Shown: piece after piece, positions 25,667 to 34,482 of the stretch | Numbering within the stretch: position 1 is the first letter of the stretch | How the letters are laid out: each line of letters opens with the position of its first letter | Assembly: GCA_002363385.1 (NCBI GenBank) | Contig: DEVL01000003.1 | Span: 558,505 to 622,504, forward strand | Direction: 5' to 3' | Length of the DNA: 64,000 nucleotides | Source of the DNA: Stenotrophomonas maltophilia | Lineage (GTDB): Bacteria > Pseudomonadota > Gammaproteobacteria > Xanthomonadales > Xanthomonadaceae | Program-made: the position numbers and the translations under genes | Notes under the pieces: generated by a model | What the model was told of the DNA's origin: nothing | Database searches by the model: none | Seen by the model: the letters and a program-made list of their open reading frames with translations, nothing else

Positions 25667-25703
25667 ATCGGTAGGTGCCGGCCAACGGCCGGCACCTACC
25701 GAT
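25667..25703. repeat. Perfect 17-bp inverted repeat, GTAG-headed REP variant
   Basis: The arms ATCGGTAGGTGCCGGCC and its exact complement are separated by AAC. It contains GTAG and the TGCCGGCC core of the SMAG repeats, but here both arms carry the head. It sits between the convergent DMT exporter and betA genes and can form a strong hairpin in both transcripts, so it may act as a two-way terminator. Confidence 0.75.
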
Positions 25704-25717
25704 CAATCACGCACGCC

Positions 25718-27388
25718 TCAGCGCCGGGCCGGTGCATCCCCGGCGACGTAATACGCGGCGGTACTGCGCGGCAGCGGCGCCCGCCCACGAATGCGATCAG
25801 CGATCTTCTCGGCGATCATGATCGTGGTGGCGTTGAGGTTGCCGGTGATGATGCGCGGCATGATCGAGGCGTCGACCACGCGCAGGCTTTCCATGCCATG
25901 CACGCGGCCCTGGCCGTCCACCACGCTCATCGCGTCGGTGCCCATCGCACACGAGCAGGACGGGTGGTACGCGGTCTCGGCATGCGCGCGAACGAATGCA
26001 TCCAGTTCCGCATCGGTCTGGCATTCGGCGCTCGGGCTGATCTCGCGGCCACGGAATTCGTCCAGTGCGGGCTGCGCGATGATCTCCCTCGTGATCCGCA
26101 GCGCATCGCGGAACTCCTGCCAGTCCTGATCGGTGGACTGGTAGTTGAACAGGATCGAGGGGTGCTCACGTGGGTCCAGCGACTTGGCATGCACGTGGCC
26201 GCGGCTGGGCGTGCGCATCGAGCCGACATGCGCCTGGAAGCCGTGTTCCTTGACCGCATTGGTGCCGTTGTAATTGATCGCCACCGGCAGGAAGTGGTAC
26301 TGGATGTTGGGCCAGTCGAAGTCCTCGCGGGTGCGGATGAAACCACCGGCCTCGAACTGATTGCTGGCGCCGATGCCGGTACCGGCGAACAGCCATTCCG
26401 CACCGATCGCCGGCTGGTTCCACCACTGCAGGGCCGGGTACAGCGAGACCGGCTTCTTGCAGGCGTACTGCATGTACACCTCCAGGTGATCCTGCAGGTT
26501 CTCGCCCACGCCGGGCAGGTCGTGCACCAGCGGTACGCCAAGTGCGGCCAGCAACGCCGGCGCGCCCACGCCGGAGCGCTGCAGGATCTGCGGCGAGGCG
26601 ATCGCGCCGGCGCACAGCAGCACCTCGCGGCGCGCATGGGCATCGATCGGCTCGGCGCTGTTGCCGGCCAGGTAGCGCACGCCCACCGCGCGCTTGCCGG
26701 CGAACAGGATGCGGTCGGTGGTGGCGTGCACCACGATCTCCAGCCCCTCGCGGTCCTTGGCCATGTCCAGATAGCCGCGTGCGGTACTGGAACGGCGCCC
26801 GCGTGGGGTCACCGTGCGGTCCATCGGGCCGAAGCCTTCCTGCTGGTAGCCGTTGAGGTCATCGGTACGTGGGTAGCCGGCCTGCACACCGGCCTCGACC
26901 ATCGCGTGGAACAGCACGTTGTTGCCGTTCTTCGGGGTGGCCACGCTGACCGGGCCGCCGCCACCGTGGTAATCGTTGGCCCCGATGTCGCGGGTCTCCG
27001 CCTTGCGGAAGTACGGCAGCACGTCGTGGTAGCTCCAGTCTTCCAGACCGTCGAAGCTGGCCCACTGATCGAAGTCCATCGCGTTGCCGCGGATGTAGCA
27101 CATGCCGTTGATCAGCGAGGAGCCGCCCAGACCCTTGCCGCGGCCGCATTCCATGCGCCGGTTGTTCATGTAGGGCTCCGGCTCGGTTTCATACGCCCAG
27201 TTGTAGCGGCGGCCCTGCAGCGGATAGGCCAGTGCGGCCGGCATCTGGGTGCGGAAATCCATCCGGTAATCCGGTCCCCCGGCTTCCAGCAGCAGCACGC
27301 TGACGCCGGCGTCTTCGGTCAGGCGTGCGGCCAGCGTGTTGCCGGCCGACCCGGCGCCGATGATGATGTAGTCGTACTCGCGCTTCAT
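25718..27388 (-). CDS. betA: Choline dehydrogenase (GMC oxidoreductase)
   Basis: This 556-residue FAD enzyme oxidises choline to betaine aldehyde at the inner membrane. The FAD dinucleotide fold is at the very N-terminus (YDYIIIGAGSAGNTLAARL). GRGKGLGGSSLINGMCYIRG is the GMC signature 1 region. The C-terminal HPSCSCAMG and RVVDASIMPRIITGNLNATTIMIAEK carry the active-site His/Asn zone. AGGAGA precedes ATG 27388. It is the last gene of betT-betB-betA, 24 bp after betB. Confidence 0.96.
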   Translation of the reverse strand: MKREYDYIIIGAGSAGNTLAARLTEDAGVSVLLLEAGGPDYRMDFRTQMPAALAYPLQGRRYNWAYETEPEPYMNNRRMECGRGKGLGGSSLINGMCYIRGNAMDFDQWASFDGLEDWSYHDVLPYFRKAETRDIGANDYHGGGGPVSVATPKNGNNVLFHAMVEAGVQAGYPRTDDLNGYQQEGFGPMDRTVTPRGRRSSTARGYLDMAKDREGLEIVVHATTDRILFAGKRAVGVRYLAGNSAEPIDAHARREVLLCAGAIASPQILQRSGVGAPALLAALGVPLVHDLPGVGENLQDHLEVYMQYACKKPVSLYPALQWWNQPAIGAEWLFAGTGIGASNQFEAGGFIRTREDFDWPNIQYHFLPVAINYNGTNAVKEHGFQAHVGSMRTPSRGHVHAKSLDPREHPSILFNYQSTDQDWQEFRDALRITREIIAQPALDEFRGREISPSAECQTDAELDAFVRAHAETAYHPSCSCAMGTDAMSVVDGQGRVHGMESLRVVDASIMPRIITGNLNATTIMIAEKIADRIRGRAPLPRSTAAYYVAGDAPARR

Positions 27389-27412
27389 CGCGGTGTCTCC
27401 TGGTAAGGCCGG

Positions 27413-28885
27413 TTAGAACACCGACGCGTAGCGGTCCAGTTCAATCTGGATGGATTTGGTGCGGGTGTAGGCACGCAGCGTGGCCAGTCCGTTTTCGCGG
27501 CCGACACCGGACTGCTTGTAGCCGCCCACCGGCATCTGCGCCGGCGATTCGCCCCAGCTGTTGACCCAGCAGATGCCGGCCTCGAGCTGGTGGATCACCC
27601 GATGCGCGCGGGCCAGATCCGGCGTCACCACACCGGCGGCCAGGCCGTAATCGGTGTCGTTGGCGCGGCGCACGGCCTCGTCTTCGTCGTCATAGGCGAG
27701 CAGGCTCATCACCGGTCCGAAGATCTCTTCGCGCACGATGCGCATGTCATCGCGGCAATCGCTGAAGATGGTCGGTGCCACATAGCAGCCCTTGCCCAGC
27801 GCGCCGTCGGTCAGCCGTTCGCCGCCGCAGACCAGCCGTGCACCCTCGGCCTTGCCGCTGCCGATGTGCTCCAGCACGCGCTGCATGTGCGCGGCGCTGA
27901 CCAGCGGGCCGAAGTTGGTGTCCTTGGCCAGCGGGTCACCAATGCGGATGCGCTGGACCCGTTCCAGCAGCTTGGCTTCGAACGCGGCCAGCGTGCCGCG
28001 CGGCACGAACACGCGGGTGCCGTTGGTGCACACCTGGCCGGAGCTGTAGAAGTTAGCCATCATCGCCACGTCGGCGGCCAGGTCCAGATCGGCGTCCGCG
28101 CAGATGATCAGCGGCGACTTGCCGCCCAGCTCCATGGTGACGTCCTTGAGCGTGGAGCTGGAGGCACTGGCCATCACCTTGCGGCCGGTCGCGGTGCCGC
28201 CGGTGAAGGAGATTTTCTCGATCAGCGGGTGCTCGGTCAGTGCCGAACCGACGCCGGCACCATCGCCGGGCAACACGTTGAACACGCCATCGGGCAGGCC
28301 GGCCTCGGTGAAGATCTCTGCCAGCTTCAGCGCGGTCAACGGCGTCACTTCGCTGGGCTTGAAGATCATCGCGTTGCCGGCGGCCAGCGCCGGGGCAGCC
28401 TTCCACAGCGCGATCTGGATGGGGTAGTTCCAGGCGCCGATCGCCCCGACCACGCCCAGCGGTTCCTGGCGCGTGTAGAAGAAGCTGCTCTCGCGCAGCG
28501 GCACTTGGCTGCCTTCCAGCCCGTGCATGACGCCGGCGTAGTACTCCAGCACGTCCGCGCCGGTGACCACGTCCACGCTGAGCGTTTCGCTCAGGGCCTT
28601 GCCGGTGTTGCGCGATTCCAGTTCCGCGAGTGCATCGTTGCGCTCGCGCAGCAGCGCCACGGCCCGCAGCAGGATGCGCGAGCGCTCCACGGTGGTCAGC
28701 GCGGCCCACACTTTCTGGCCGGCCTGGGCGCTTTCCACGGCGGCGTCCAGATCGTCGCTGCTGGCGCTGTGGACGTTGGCGAGCAGCTCGCCGTTGGCCG
28801 GATTGATGACCTCGAAGGTCTTTCCGCCCTGGGAGGGAACGTAGCGGCCGCCGATGTACAGCAGCTGGTCGGGGAGGGTAGGCAT
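27413..28885 (-). CDS. betB: Betaine aldehyde dehydrogenase
   Basis: This 490-residue aldehyde dehydrogenase has the length of E. coli BetB. The catalytic Glu lies in MELGGKSPLI, the nucleophile Cys in FYSSGQVCTNGTRVFV, and the cofactor motif ISFTGGTATGRKVM is present. It oxidises betaine aldehyde to the osmoprotectant glycine betaine. ATG 28885 has AAGGAG 8 bp upstream. The 48-codon upstream extension is rejected. It lies between betT and betA with short gaps, indicating one operon. Confidence 0.96.
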   Translation of the reverse strand: MPTLPDQLLYIGGRYVPSQGGKTFEVINPANGELLANVHSASSDDLDAAVESAQAGQKVWAALTTVERSRILLRAVALLRERNDALAELESRNTGKALSETLSVDVVTGADVLEYYAGVMHGLEGSQVPLRESSFFYTRQEPLGVVGAIGAWNYPIQIALWKAAPALAAGNAMIFKPSEVTPLTALKLAEIFTEAGLPDGVFNVLPGDGAGVGSALTEHPLIEKISFTGGTATGRKVMASASSSTLKDVTMELGGKSPLIICADADLDLAADVAMMANFYSSGQVCTNGTRVFVPRGTLAAFEAKLLERVQRIRIGDPLAKDTNFGPLVSAAHMQRVLEHIGSGKAEGARLVCGGERLTDGALGKGCYVAPTIFSDCRDDMRIVREEIFGPVMSLLAYDDEDEAVRRANDTDYGLAAGVVTPDLARAHRVIHQLEAGICWVNSWGESPAQMPVGGYKQSGVGRENGLATLRAYTRTKSIQIELDRYASVF

Positions 28886-28919
28886 GTCGATGACTCCTTT
28901 GCAGCGGGAGATCAGTGCG

Positions 28920-30899
28920 TCAACGCGTGAGATGCAGGAACTGCAGGTGACGCTCGTACTGATCGATGATGTCGTTGATGATCTGCTGGCGGCTGTAGCC
29001 GAACAGCTCGTAGTCCTGTCCACCTTCATAGAGGTGCACTTCGGCGCGGTAGTAACGCTGGTTGCGGAAGCGCTGCGCGGCGAAGGAGGGGGTGAGATAG
29101 CCGCGCATGATCACCTGGTAGGTGAACACCTGCTGCTCGCCGTGATCCACGGTGAGTTCCATCTCGCCCGGCTCGAACTTCGTCTGCACATCCAGGCCCT
29201 GTTCGAGCAGCTGCGCCGCGACGGCTTCGATCGCCGGCTTCACATCGGTATCCATGAACCGGTACACCTCGTCGCGTACCGGGAAATGCACCGCCTGGGT
29301 GATGCGCTGGCGCCAGCCGCGCTGATGTCTGGACTGCCCGATCAACGGGATCGGTGAGTACTGCGAGGCCTTCTTGCGCTGCGACTCTTCGCCCAGCGCA
29401 CGGGTCAGGCCCCACAGCATCAGCAGCAGGACCACCGAGAAGGGCAGCGAGGCCAGCACCACCGCGGATTTGAGCGCATCCATGCTGCCCGCCAGCAGCA
29501 GCCCGGCGGTGACCAGACCGGTCATCACGCCCCAGAACACGCGCAGCCAGCGCGGGCCGTCGTCTTCTGGATTGCCGCCCTGCGAGGACAGCGTGGACAG
29601 CACCACCGTGCCGGAATCGGCCGAGGTGACGAAGAAGATGAAGCTGACGATCACCGTGACCGCGATGACGGTGCGGCTCCACGGATAGCTTTCCAGCAGT
29701 GCGTACAGCACGGTCGGTGGATTCTCCACCGCCATCTGTGCCAGGTGCACCTGGTCGTGGTGCAGGATCTGATCCAGCGCGCTGTTGCCGAAGATCGACA
29801 GCCACGCCAACGTGAAACCGAGCGGAATCAGCAGCACGCCGAGCACGAACTCGCGGATGGTGCGCCCACGCGAGATGCGCGCGATGAACAGGCCCACGAA
29901 TGGCGCCCAGCCGATCCACCAGGCCCAGTAGAAAACCGTCCAGTTGCCCAGCCAGTCCGGGCGGCCGCCGTAGGCGTACACATCGAAACTCTTGCCGACC
30001 ACGTTGCCCAGGTAGTCACCCATGTTCTGCATGAAGGCATTGAGCAGGTACTGGGTGGGGCCGGCGAACAGCATGAACAGCAGCAGCGAGATCGCCAGCA
30101 GCATGTTGATGTTGGACATCCAGCGCACGCCTTTCTCCACACCGGATACGGCCACGGTGATCGCCGCGCCCATCATCAGTACGATCAGCCCGACCTGCAC
30201 CCAGGCCGCATGCGGCACCGGGAACAAGGTATTCAGGCCGGCGTTGAGATGCAGCACGCCAAAGCCCATGTCCGCGCCGAGGCCGAACACGGTGGCCACG
30301 ATGCCCAAGGCATCCACGGTGTAGCCGATCGGCCCGTTGATGCGCTTGCCGATCAGCGGGTACAGCGCCGAGCGCAGCGCCAGCGGCAGGTTGTGACGGT
30401 AGGCGAAGTAGGCCAGCGCCATCGCGGCCAGTGCGAACACGCCCCAGCCGTGCAGACCCCAATGCAGGAACAGCAGCTGCATCGCCTGGCGCGCGCTGGC
30501 TTCGCCACTGCCGGTGCCGCCCTGCGGCGGCAGCAGGTAATGGGTCAGCGGCTCGGAGACGCAGAAGAAGAACAGGGTGATGCTGATGCCGGCGGCGAAC
30601 AGCATGCCGGCCCAGGACAGATAGCTGAACTCTGGCTCGTCATGGTCTGCGCCCAGCTTGACGTTGCCATAGCCGGACAGCGCCACGCCGACCACGAACA
30701 CCAGATACACGGTCATCGCCAGCAGGTAATACCAGCCGACATTGCGCGAGGCCCAGGTCTGGGCGTCGAGCAGCATGACGCCGGCGTCGATGGGAAACGC
30801 GGTGACCAGAATGGCGAATGCCGCCACGAGGGTGGCGGCAAGCAGGAACACGGGTCGAAGCGTGCGCACCTCGGGCAGAGGCGGCTCCACGGTACTCAT
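28920..30899 (-). CDS. betT: BCCT-family choline transporter
   Basis: This 659-residue protein has about 12 membrane segments, and the BCCT signature region is visible in FYWAWWIGWAPFVGLFIARIS. A cytoplasmic C-terminal tail of about 150 residues (DVKPAIEAVAAQLLEQGLDVQ to FLHLTR) is the long tail typical of BetT-type transporters. In such proteins the tail is tied to osmotic activation. It imports choline with protons and leads the operon. No strong ribosome binding site precedes ATG 30899. No betI repressor gene is present between or beside these genes. Confidence 0.93.
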   Translation of the reverse strand: MSTVEPPLPEVRTLRPVFLLAATLVAAFAILVTAFPIDAGVMLLDAQTWASRNVGWYYLLAMTVYLVFVVGVALSGYGNVKLGADHDEPEFSYLSWAGMLFAAGISITLFFFCVSEPLTHYLLPPQGGTGSGEASARQAMQLLFLHWGLHGWGVFALAAMALAYFAYRHNLPLALRSALYPLIGKRINGPIGYTVDALGIVATVFGLGADMGFGVLHLNAGLNTLFPVPHAAWVQVGLIVLMMGAAITVAVSGVEKGVRWMSNINMLLAISLLLFMLFAGPTQYLLNAFMQNMGDYLGNVVGKSFDVYAYGGRPDWLGNWTVFYWAWWIGWAPFVGLFIARISRGRTIREFVLGVLLIPLGFTLAWLSIFGNSALDQILHHDQVHLAQMAVENPPTVLYALLESYPWSRTVIAVTVIVSFIFFVTSADSGTVVLSTLSSQGGNPEDDGPRWLRVFWGVMTGLVTAGLLLAGSMDALKSAVVLASLPFSVVLLLMLWGLTRALGEESQRKKASQYSPIPLIGQSRHQRGWRQRITQAVHFPVRDEVYRFMDTDVKPAIEAVAAQLLEQGLDVQTKFEPGEMELTVDHGEQQVFTYQVIMRGYLTPSFAAQRFRNQRYYRAEVHLYEGGQDYELFGYSRQQIINDIIDQYERHLQFLHLTR

Positions 30900-30986
30900 G
30901 GGGAGAGGGATACTCTGGTGCCGGTCCGGCGGACGGCGGATTTATCGCACAGGCGCTGTGGACAGCCTGTTTAGATGCTCACGATG

Positions 30987-31008
30987 CCCGCCGCGCAAGG
31001 GCGGCGGG
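30987..31008. other. GC-rich hairpin between betT and the endonuclease-like gene
   Basis: CCCGCCGC and GCGGCGGG flank a 6-nt loop. It lies just past the end of the minus-strand endonuclease-like gene at 31018 and upstream of betT. There is no T-run, so a classical terminator is not supported. Confidence 0.4.
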
Positions 31009-31017
31009 TGGCATGGC

Positions 31018-31785
31018 TCAGCGCAGCGCGCTGGTGGGAACGTCGATCGACATCGCCAGCGCGAGGTGATCGGAGAACGCCGCCGGCACCGCTTCGGCAC
31101 TGCGTTGCTGCAGACCATTGCTGAGCAGGATGTGGTCAATGGCCCGGTCCGGGCGCCAGCTGGGGAAGGTCGGCACCACGCAGCCAGGCGGCTGCAGCGT
31201 CGTCTTCTGGTACAGCACCTGCATTTCCGGCCGTTCGGCCAGGCAGTTGAAATCGCCCATCAGCACCGCGTTGGGGTGGTCGGCGAGCAGATCGGCAATG
31301 AAGGCCAATTGCGACATGCGCGAATTGGTCCCCAACGACAGATGCGCTACCGCTACTGCCAGGCCCTGGCTGCCTTCACCGAACTTGGCCAGCAACACGC
31401 CGCGCCCGCCGATCCGGCCAGGCAGGGCGTGGTCCTGGACCTCGACCGGCTCGAGCTTGCTGAGCAGGCCGTTGGCGCTGGAGGCCACCCCGCCCATCCG
31501 GCGGTTGGGCTGGTGGCTCCAGTAATTGAAGCCGGCGCGCTCGGCCAGATAGTGGGTCTGGTTGGTGAAGCCCGAGCGCAGGCTGCCGGGGTCGGCCTCC
31601 TGCAGGCCGACGATGTCGTGTTCGCGGGCCATCTGCGCGATGGCATCCAGGCTGGTTCGCTTGCGCCCGGCCGGCAGTGCGTGCGACCAGCTGCGGGTCA
31701 CATAGTCACTGTAGCGGCGGGTGCTCGAACCGGCCTGGATATTGGCCGTCAGCAGGCGCAGGGTCCGCGTGTGGGGGGAATTCAC
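31018..31785 (-). CDS. Endonuclease/exonuclease/phosphatase-family protein
   Basis: This 255-residue protein has the metal-dependent EEP fold shared by exonuclease III and DNase I-like enzymes. Motifs in order are LLTANIQAG, IVGLQEAD (metal Glu), AVAHLSLG (His), LMGDFNCL (Asp/Asn) and PDRAIDHILLS (Asp-His pair), so the active site looks intact. No signal peptide is seen. Substrate unknown: nucleic acid or a phosphoester are possible. It ends a minus-strand series after cytochrome c4 and two DsbA genes, 20 bp after the lipoprotein DsbA gene. Confidence 0.85.
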   Translation of the reverse strand: MNSPHTRTLRLLTANIQAGSSTRRYSDYVTRSWSHALPAGRKRTSLDAIAQMAREHDIVGLQEADPGSLRSGFTNQTHYLAERAGFNYWSHQPNRRMGGVASSANGLLSKLEPVEVQDHALPGRIGGRGVLLAKFGEGSQGLAVAVAHLSLGTNSRMSQLAFIADLLADHPNAVLMGDFNCLAERPEMQVLYQKTTLQPPGCVVPTFPSWRPDRAIDHILLSNGLQQRSAEAVPAAFSDHLALAMSIDVPTSALR

Positions 31786-31805
31786 GACGGTTCGCTAGGC
31801 CAGGA

Positions 31806-32633
31806 TCAGTTGGCCTTGCCGGCGCGTTCGCGTGCGATCAGGTGATCGGCGATGCGCAGCATGTCCGGGAAGCTCTTGCCCTTGACCAGGTACTTGCCGT
31901 TGACGATCACCGACGGGGTGCCCGAGATCTTGCTGCGCTGGGCGAACTGCTTGGCCGAGTTGGTCTTGGCGTTGATCGCGAAGCTGCCCATGGTGGCGGC
32001 GAACTGCTTCGGGTCGGCACCGTGCTTGGCGTAGAAGTTGGCGATGTCCTCGACCGAATCGCGGCCGCGCTCGCCCTTCAGGCTCTGCTCGGCGTGGATG
32101 GCGGCGTACAGCGCTTCGTGGGTCTTTTCCTGCAGGCCCATGCTCTGCGCCGCGTAGAACGCGCGGCCGTAGTCATCCCAGGTGCCGCCGAACATGGCCG
32201 GTACATAGACGAAGTTCACATCGCTCGGCAGGCCGGCCTTCCACGGCCCGATCAGCGGCTGGAACGCGGCGCAGGCCGGGCAGACGTAACCGAAGATCTC
32301 AGCGACTTCGATCTTGCCCGCTGCCGGCTGGAACGGCTGGCCGTTCTCGATCACCACATAGTCGGTGCCGGCAACCGGCTCCGGGCCGGTCGGGCGCGAA
32401 GAGGCCGGGGCCGGCGCCGGGGTGGTAGCTTCGGCGGCAGCGGTCTCGGCGGCGGCGGTTTCACCGCTGGCGGCCGGGGCCTGCTCGGTCGGCGTCGCCG
32501 GCTCGGCCGCAGGCGTGCTGCTCGGGGTGGCCGGTTCGGCCGGGGCGGTGGTGTTGGCGGTACCGTCCTGGGCCTTGCACGCGGCCAGGATCGGCAGCAG
32601 GGCCATGAGCGTAATGGCGAAACGGGTCTTCAT
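31806..32633 (-). CDS. DsbA-like thiol:disulfide oxidoreductase, predicted lipoprotein
   Basis: This 275-residue protein has a lipoprotein signal with LAAC (Cys19). An Ala/Pro/Thr/Glu-rich linker of low complexity (about residues 23-85) comes next, then a DsbA fold with active site CPAC at residues 118-121 (FGYVCPACAAF) and the cis-proline motif GTPSVIVNG. It should be anchored to a membrane facing the periplasm and catalyse disulfide exchange. The start at 32633 has GGAGA upstream. The dsbA paralogue upstream carries CPHC without the linker, so this copy appears specialised. Confidence 0.9.
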   Translation of the reverse strand: MKTRFAITLMALLPILAACKAQDGTANTTAPAEPATPSSTPAAEPATPTEQAPAASGETAAAETAAAEATTPAPAPASSRPTGPEPVAGTDYVVIENGQPFQPAAGKIEVAEIFGYVCPACAAFQPLIGPWKAGLPSDVNFVYVPAMFGGTWDDYGRAFYAAQSMGLQEKTHEALYAAIHAEQSLKGERGRDSVEDIANFYAKHGADPKQFAATMGSFAINAKTNSAKQFAQRSKISGTPSVIVNGKYLVKGKSFPDMLRIADHLIARERAGKAN

Positions 32634-32755
32634 CGAGGGATCTCCAGCGGATGAGCATGGTGGGGCCGATACTGGGAGCATCGGCCAGGGAAGCATGATG
32701 ACACGCGGAAACGAGCGTCCCGCGTGCACGGTGCGTGATGGTTCAGCGAGCGCTG

Positions 32756-33400
32756 TTAGAGCGCCTTGCCGCTGCGCGCGCGCGCGATCAGGGCATCTGC
32801 ATTGCGCAGCATCGACTCGAACGAGTCGCCCTTGACCAGGTACACGCCGTTGATGATCAACGTCGGCGTGCCCGGCACCTTGGTGCGCAGGGCGAAGGCG
32901 CGGGCCGCCTTGACCCTCGCGTCCACCGCATCGCTCTTGAGCGCGGCGATGTACTGCGGCGGCGCCACGCCGAAGCCCTGGTAGAACGCGGCCAGTTCGT
33001 CCGGCGAGACGTTCTGCATCGGCAGCGAGCCCTTCTCATGCAGGGCATCGAACATGGCGCGGTGGCTGCGCTTGGCCACGCCCAGCTGATCGGCGGCGTA
33101 GTAGGCGCGGGCGAACGAATCCCACACGCCCCCGAAAGCGGCCGGCACCGGGGTGAAGCGGACATCCTTGGGCAGCTTGGCCGCCCAGGCTTCCAGCTGC
33201 GGCTCGAAGTGCGCGCAGTGCGGGCAGGTGTAGCCGAACATCTCCACGACTTCGATCTTGCCGGCCAGCGGCGCGAACGGACCGGCATCGGCGATGCGGT
33301 CGTAATCCTTGCCCTCCACCAGCGGTGTCGGGGTGGCAGCGAGGGTGCTCAACGGGCTCAGGGCCAGCAGCAACAACATCAGGCGGGGCATCAACGTCAT
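32756..33400 (-). CDS. dsbA: Periplasmic thiol:disulfide oxidoreductase DsbA
   Basis: This 214-residue protein has a signal peptide (LMLLLLALSPLSTLAATP) and the classic DsbA active site CPHC at residues 59-62 (MFGYTCPHCAHF). The cis-proline loop is GTPTLIINGVYL. It introduces disulfides into exported proteins. ATG 33400 is used; 33391 is a possible alternative. It stands 122 bp upstream of the lipoprotein paralogue and 129 bp downstream of cytochrome c4. Confidence 0.93.
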   Translation of the reverse strand: MTLMPRLMLLLLALSPLSTLAATPTPLVEGKDYDRIADAGPFAPLAGKIEVVEMFGYTCPHCAHFEPQLEAWAAKLPKDVRFTPVPAAFGGVWDSFARAYYAADQLGVAKRSHRAMFDALHEKGSLPMQNVSPDELAAFYQGFGVAPPQYIAALKSDAVDARVKAARAFALRTKVPGTPTLIINGVYLVKGDSFESMLRNADALIARARSGKAL

Positions 33401-33529
33401 CTACATCCATCTCCATACAGAAAAAACGACGCCGGCCCAGTCGCCGGCGTGGCAGTGAACATACCCCGCCAGCCACGGCGGTCGCATCTGTCATCCGACC
33501 AAGGGGATGCGCTGCGGTGCGGGCGGTGG

Positions 33530-34327
33530 TTACGGTGCCTGCGTGCCCCCGGCAACGGTGGCCGCAGCGGCGACATCATCGGCGCGGTTGTGCAGGCCCT
33601 GCAGATAGCTGGCCAGGGCCTGGATCTCCTGCTCGGTCAACGACTTGGCGATCGTGGCCATGATCTGGAAGTGCGCCTTGTCGGTTTCCTGGGTGGTCCC
33701 GGCCTGGTACTCCTGCAGCCGGCGCGCGACATACGCCGAATGCTGTCCACTGATATGCGGGTAGGCCGGGCCCGGGTTGCCGGCACCGGTCGGGCCGTGG
33801 CAGGCCATGCAGGCCGGAATCCCGCGCTCGGCATCGCCGCCGCGGTACAGCTGCTGGCCGATCTCAAAGAACTTCTTGCCGGCGTACGGGCCTTCGGTCA
33901 CCGCGCCATCGTCGGCGATGCCGGCGGTGGCCTTCTGGGTGGCGAAGTAGGCGCCGATGTCGCGCATGTCCTGCGGGGTAAGGTCCTGCACGAACGGCAC
34001 CATCGCCGCCGAGGCCCCGGAGGTACGCTGGCCATTGGCGATCAAGGCCATCTGCTGCGCGCTGTAGCGCTCGCTCTGGCCGGCGATGCTCGGGTACATC
34101 TCCACCGTGGAATTGCCATCGGCCGAGTGGCAGGCCGCGCAGGCGGCCGCCTTGGTCTGCCCGGCCTTGGGATCGCCCCAGGTGGTTTTGCTGAAATCGA
34201 CCTCCAGCGAGGCGGTCTTGATCGGCCCGTTGTCCGGCAGGGGCGTGATCGAGGTCTGGGCAACGGCAACGGCGGCGAGCAGCGAGACAGCAAGTGCGGA
34301 AACGGCAAGAACGCGAGCATGGCGCAT
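33530..34327 (-). CDS. Diheme cytochrome c4
   Basis: This 265-residue periplasmic electron carrier has a signal peptide (about 1-23, ending AVAQ). It contains two cytochrome c domains with CAACH (residues 63-67) and CMACH (residues 173-177), and each is followed by methionines that can be axial ligands. The tail is Ala/Gly-rich. Cytochrome c4 passes electrons to terminal oxidases. GGAG precedes ATG 34327. It is divergent from engB, a common arrangement in gamma-proteobacteria. Confidence 0.93.
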   Translation of the reverse strand: MRHARVLAVSALAVSLLAAVAVAQTSITPLPDNGPIKTASLEVDFSKTTWGDPKAGQTKAAACAACHSADGNSTVEMYPSIAGQSERYSAQQMALIANGQRTSGASAAMVPFVQDLTPQDMRDIGAYFATQKATAGIADDGAVTEGPYAGKKFFEIGQQLYRGGDAERGIPACMACHGPTGAGNPGPAYPHISGQHSAYVARRLQEYQAGTTQETDKAHFQIMATIAKSLTEQEIQALASYLQGLHNRADDVAAAATVAGGTQAP

Positions 34328-34482
34328 GCGGAAGCTCCGTGTGGACCGGCCTGGCGGTTGCGGGACCGCAACCACGGGGATCGCCCGATTATCAACGCCG
34401 TTTCACGCCACGGTCAACGCAGGGTGCAGCAAAACCGAGCGCGGGCAGCGCGGATCGGGCCCGGACATGCGATCCTATACCC

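Noticed and set aside
25238..27406. A 722-codon plus-strand open frame
   Set aside because: Overlaps the DMT exporter and lies antisense to betA; no motif and an Arg/His/Ala-rich composition.
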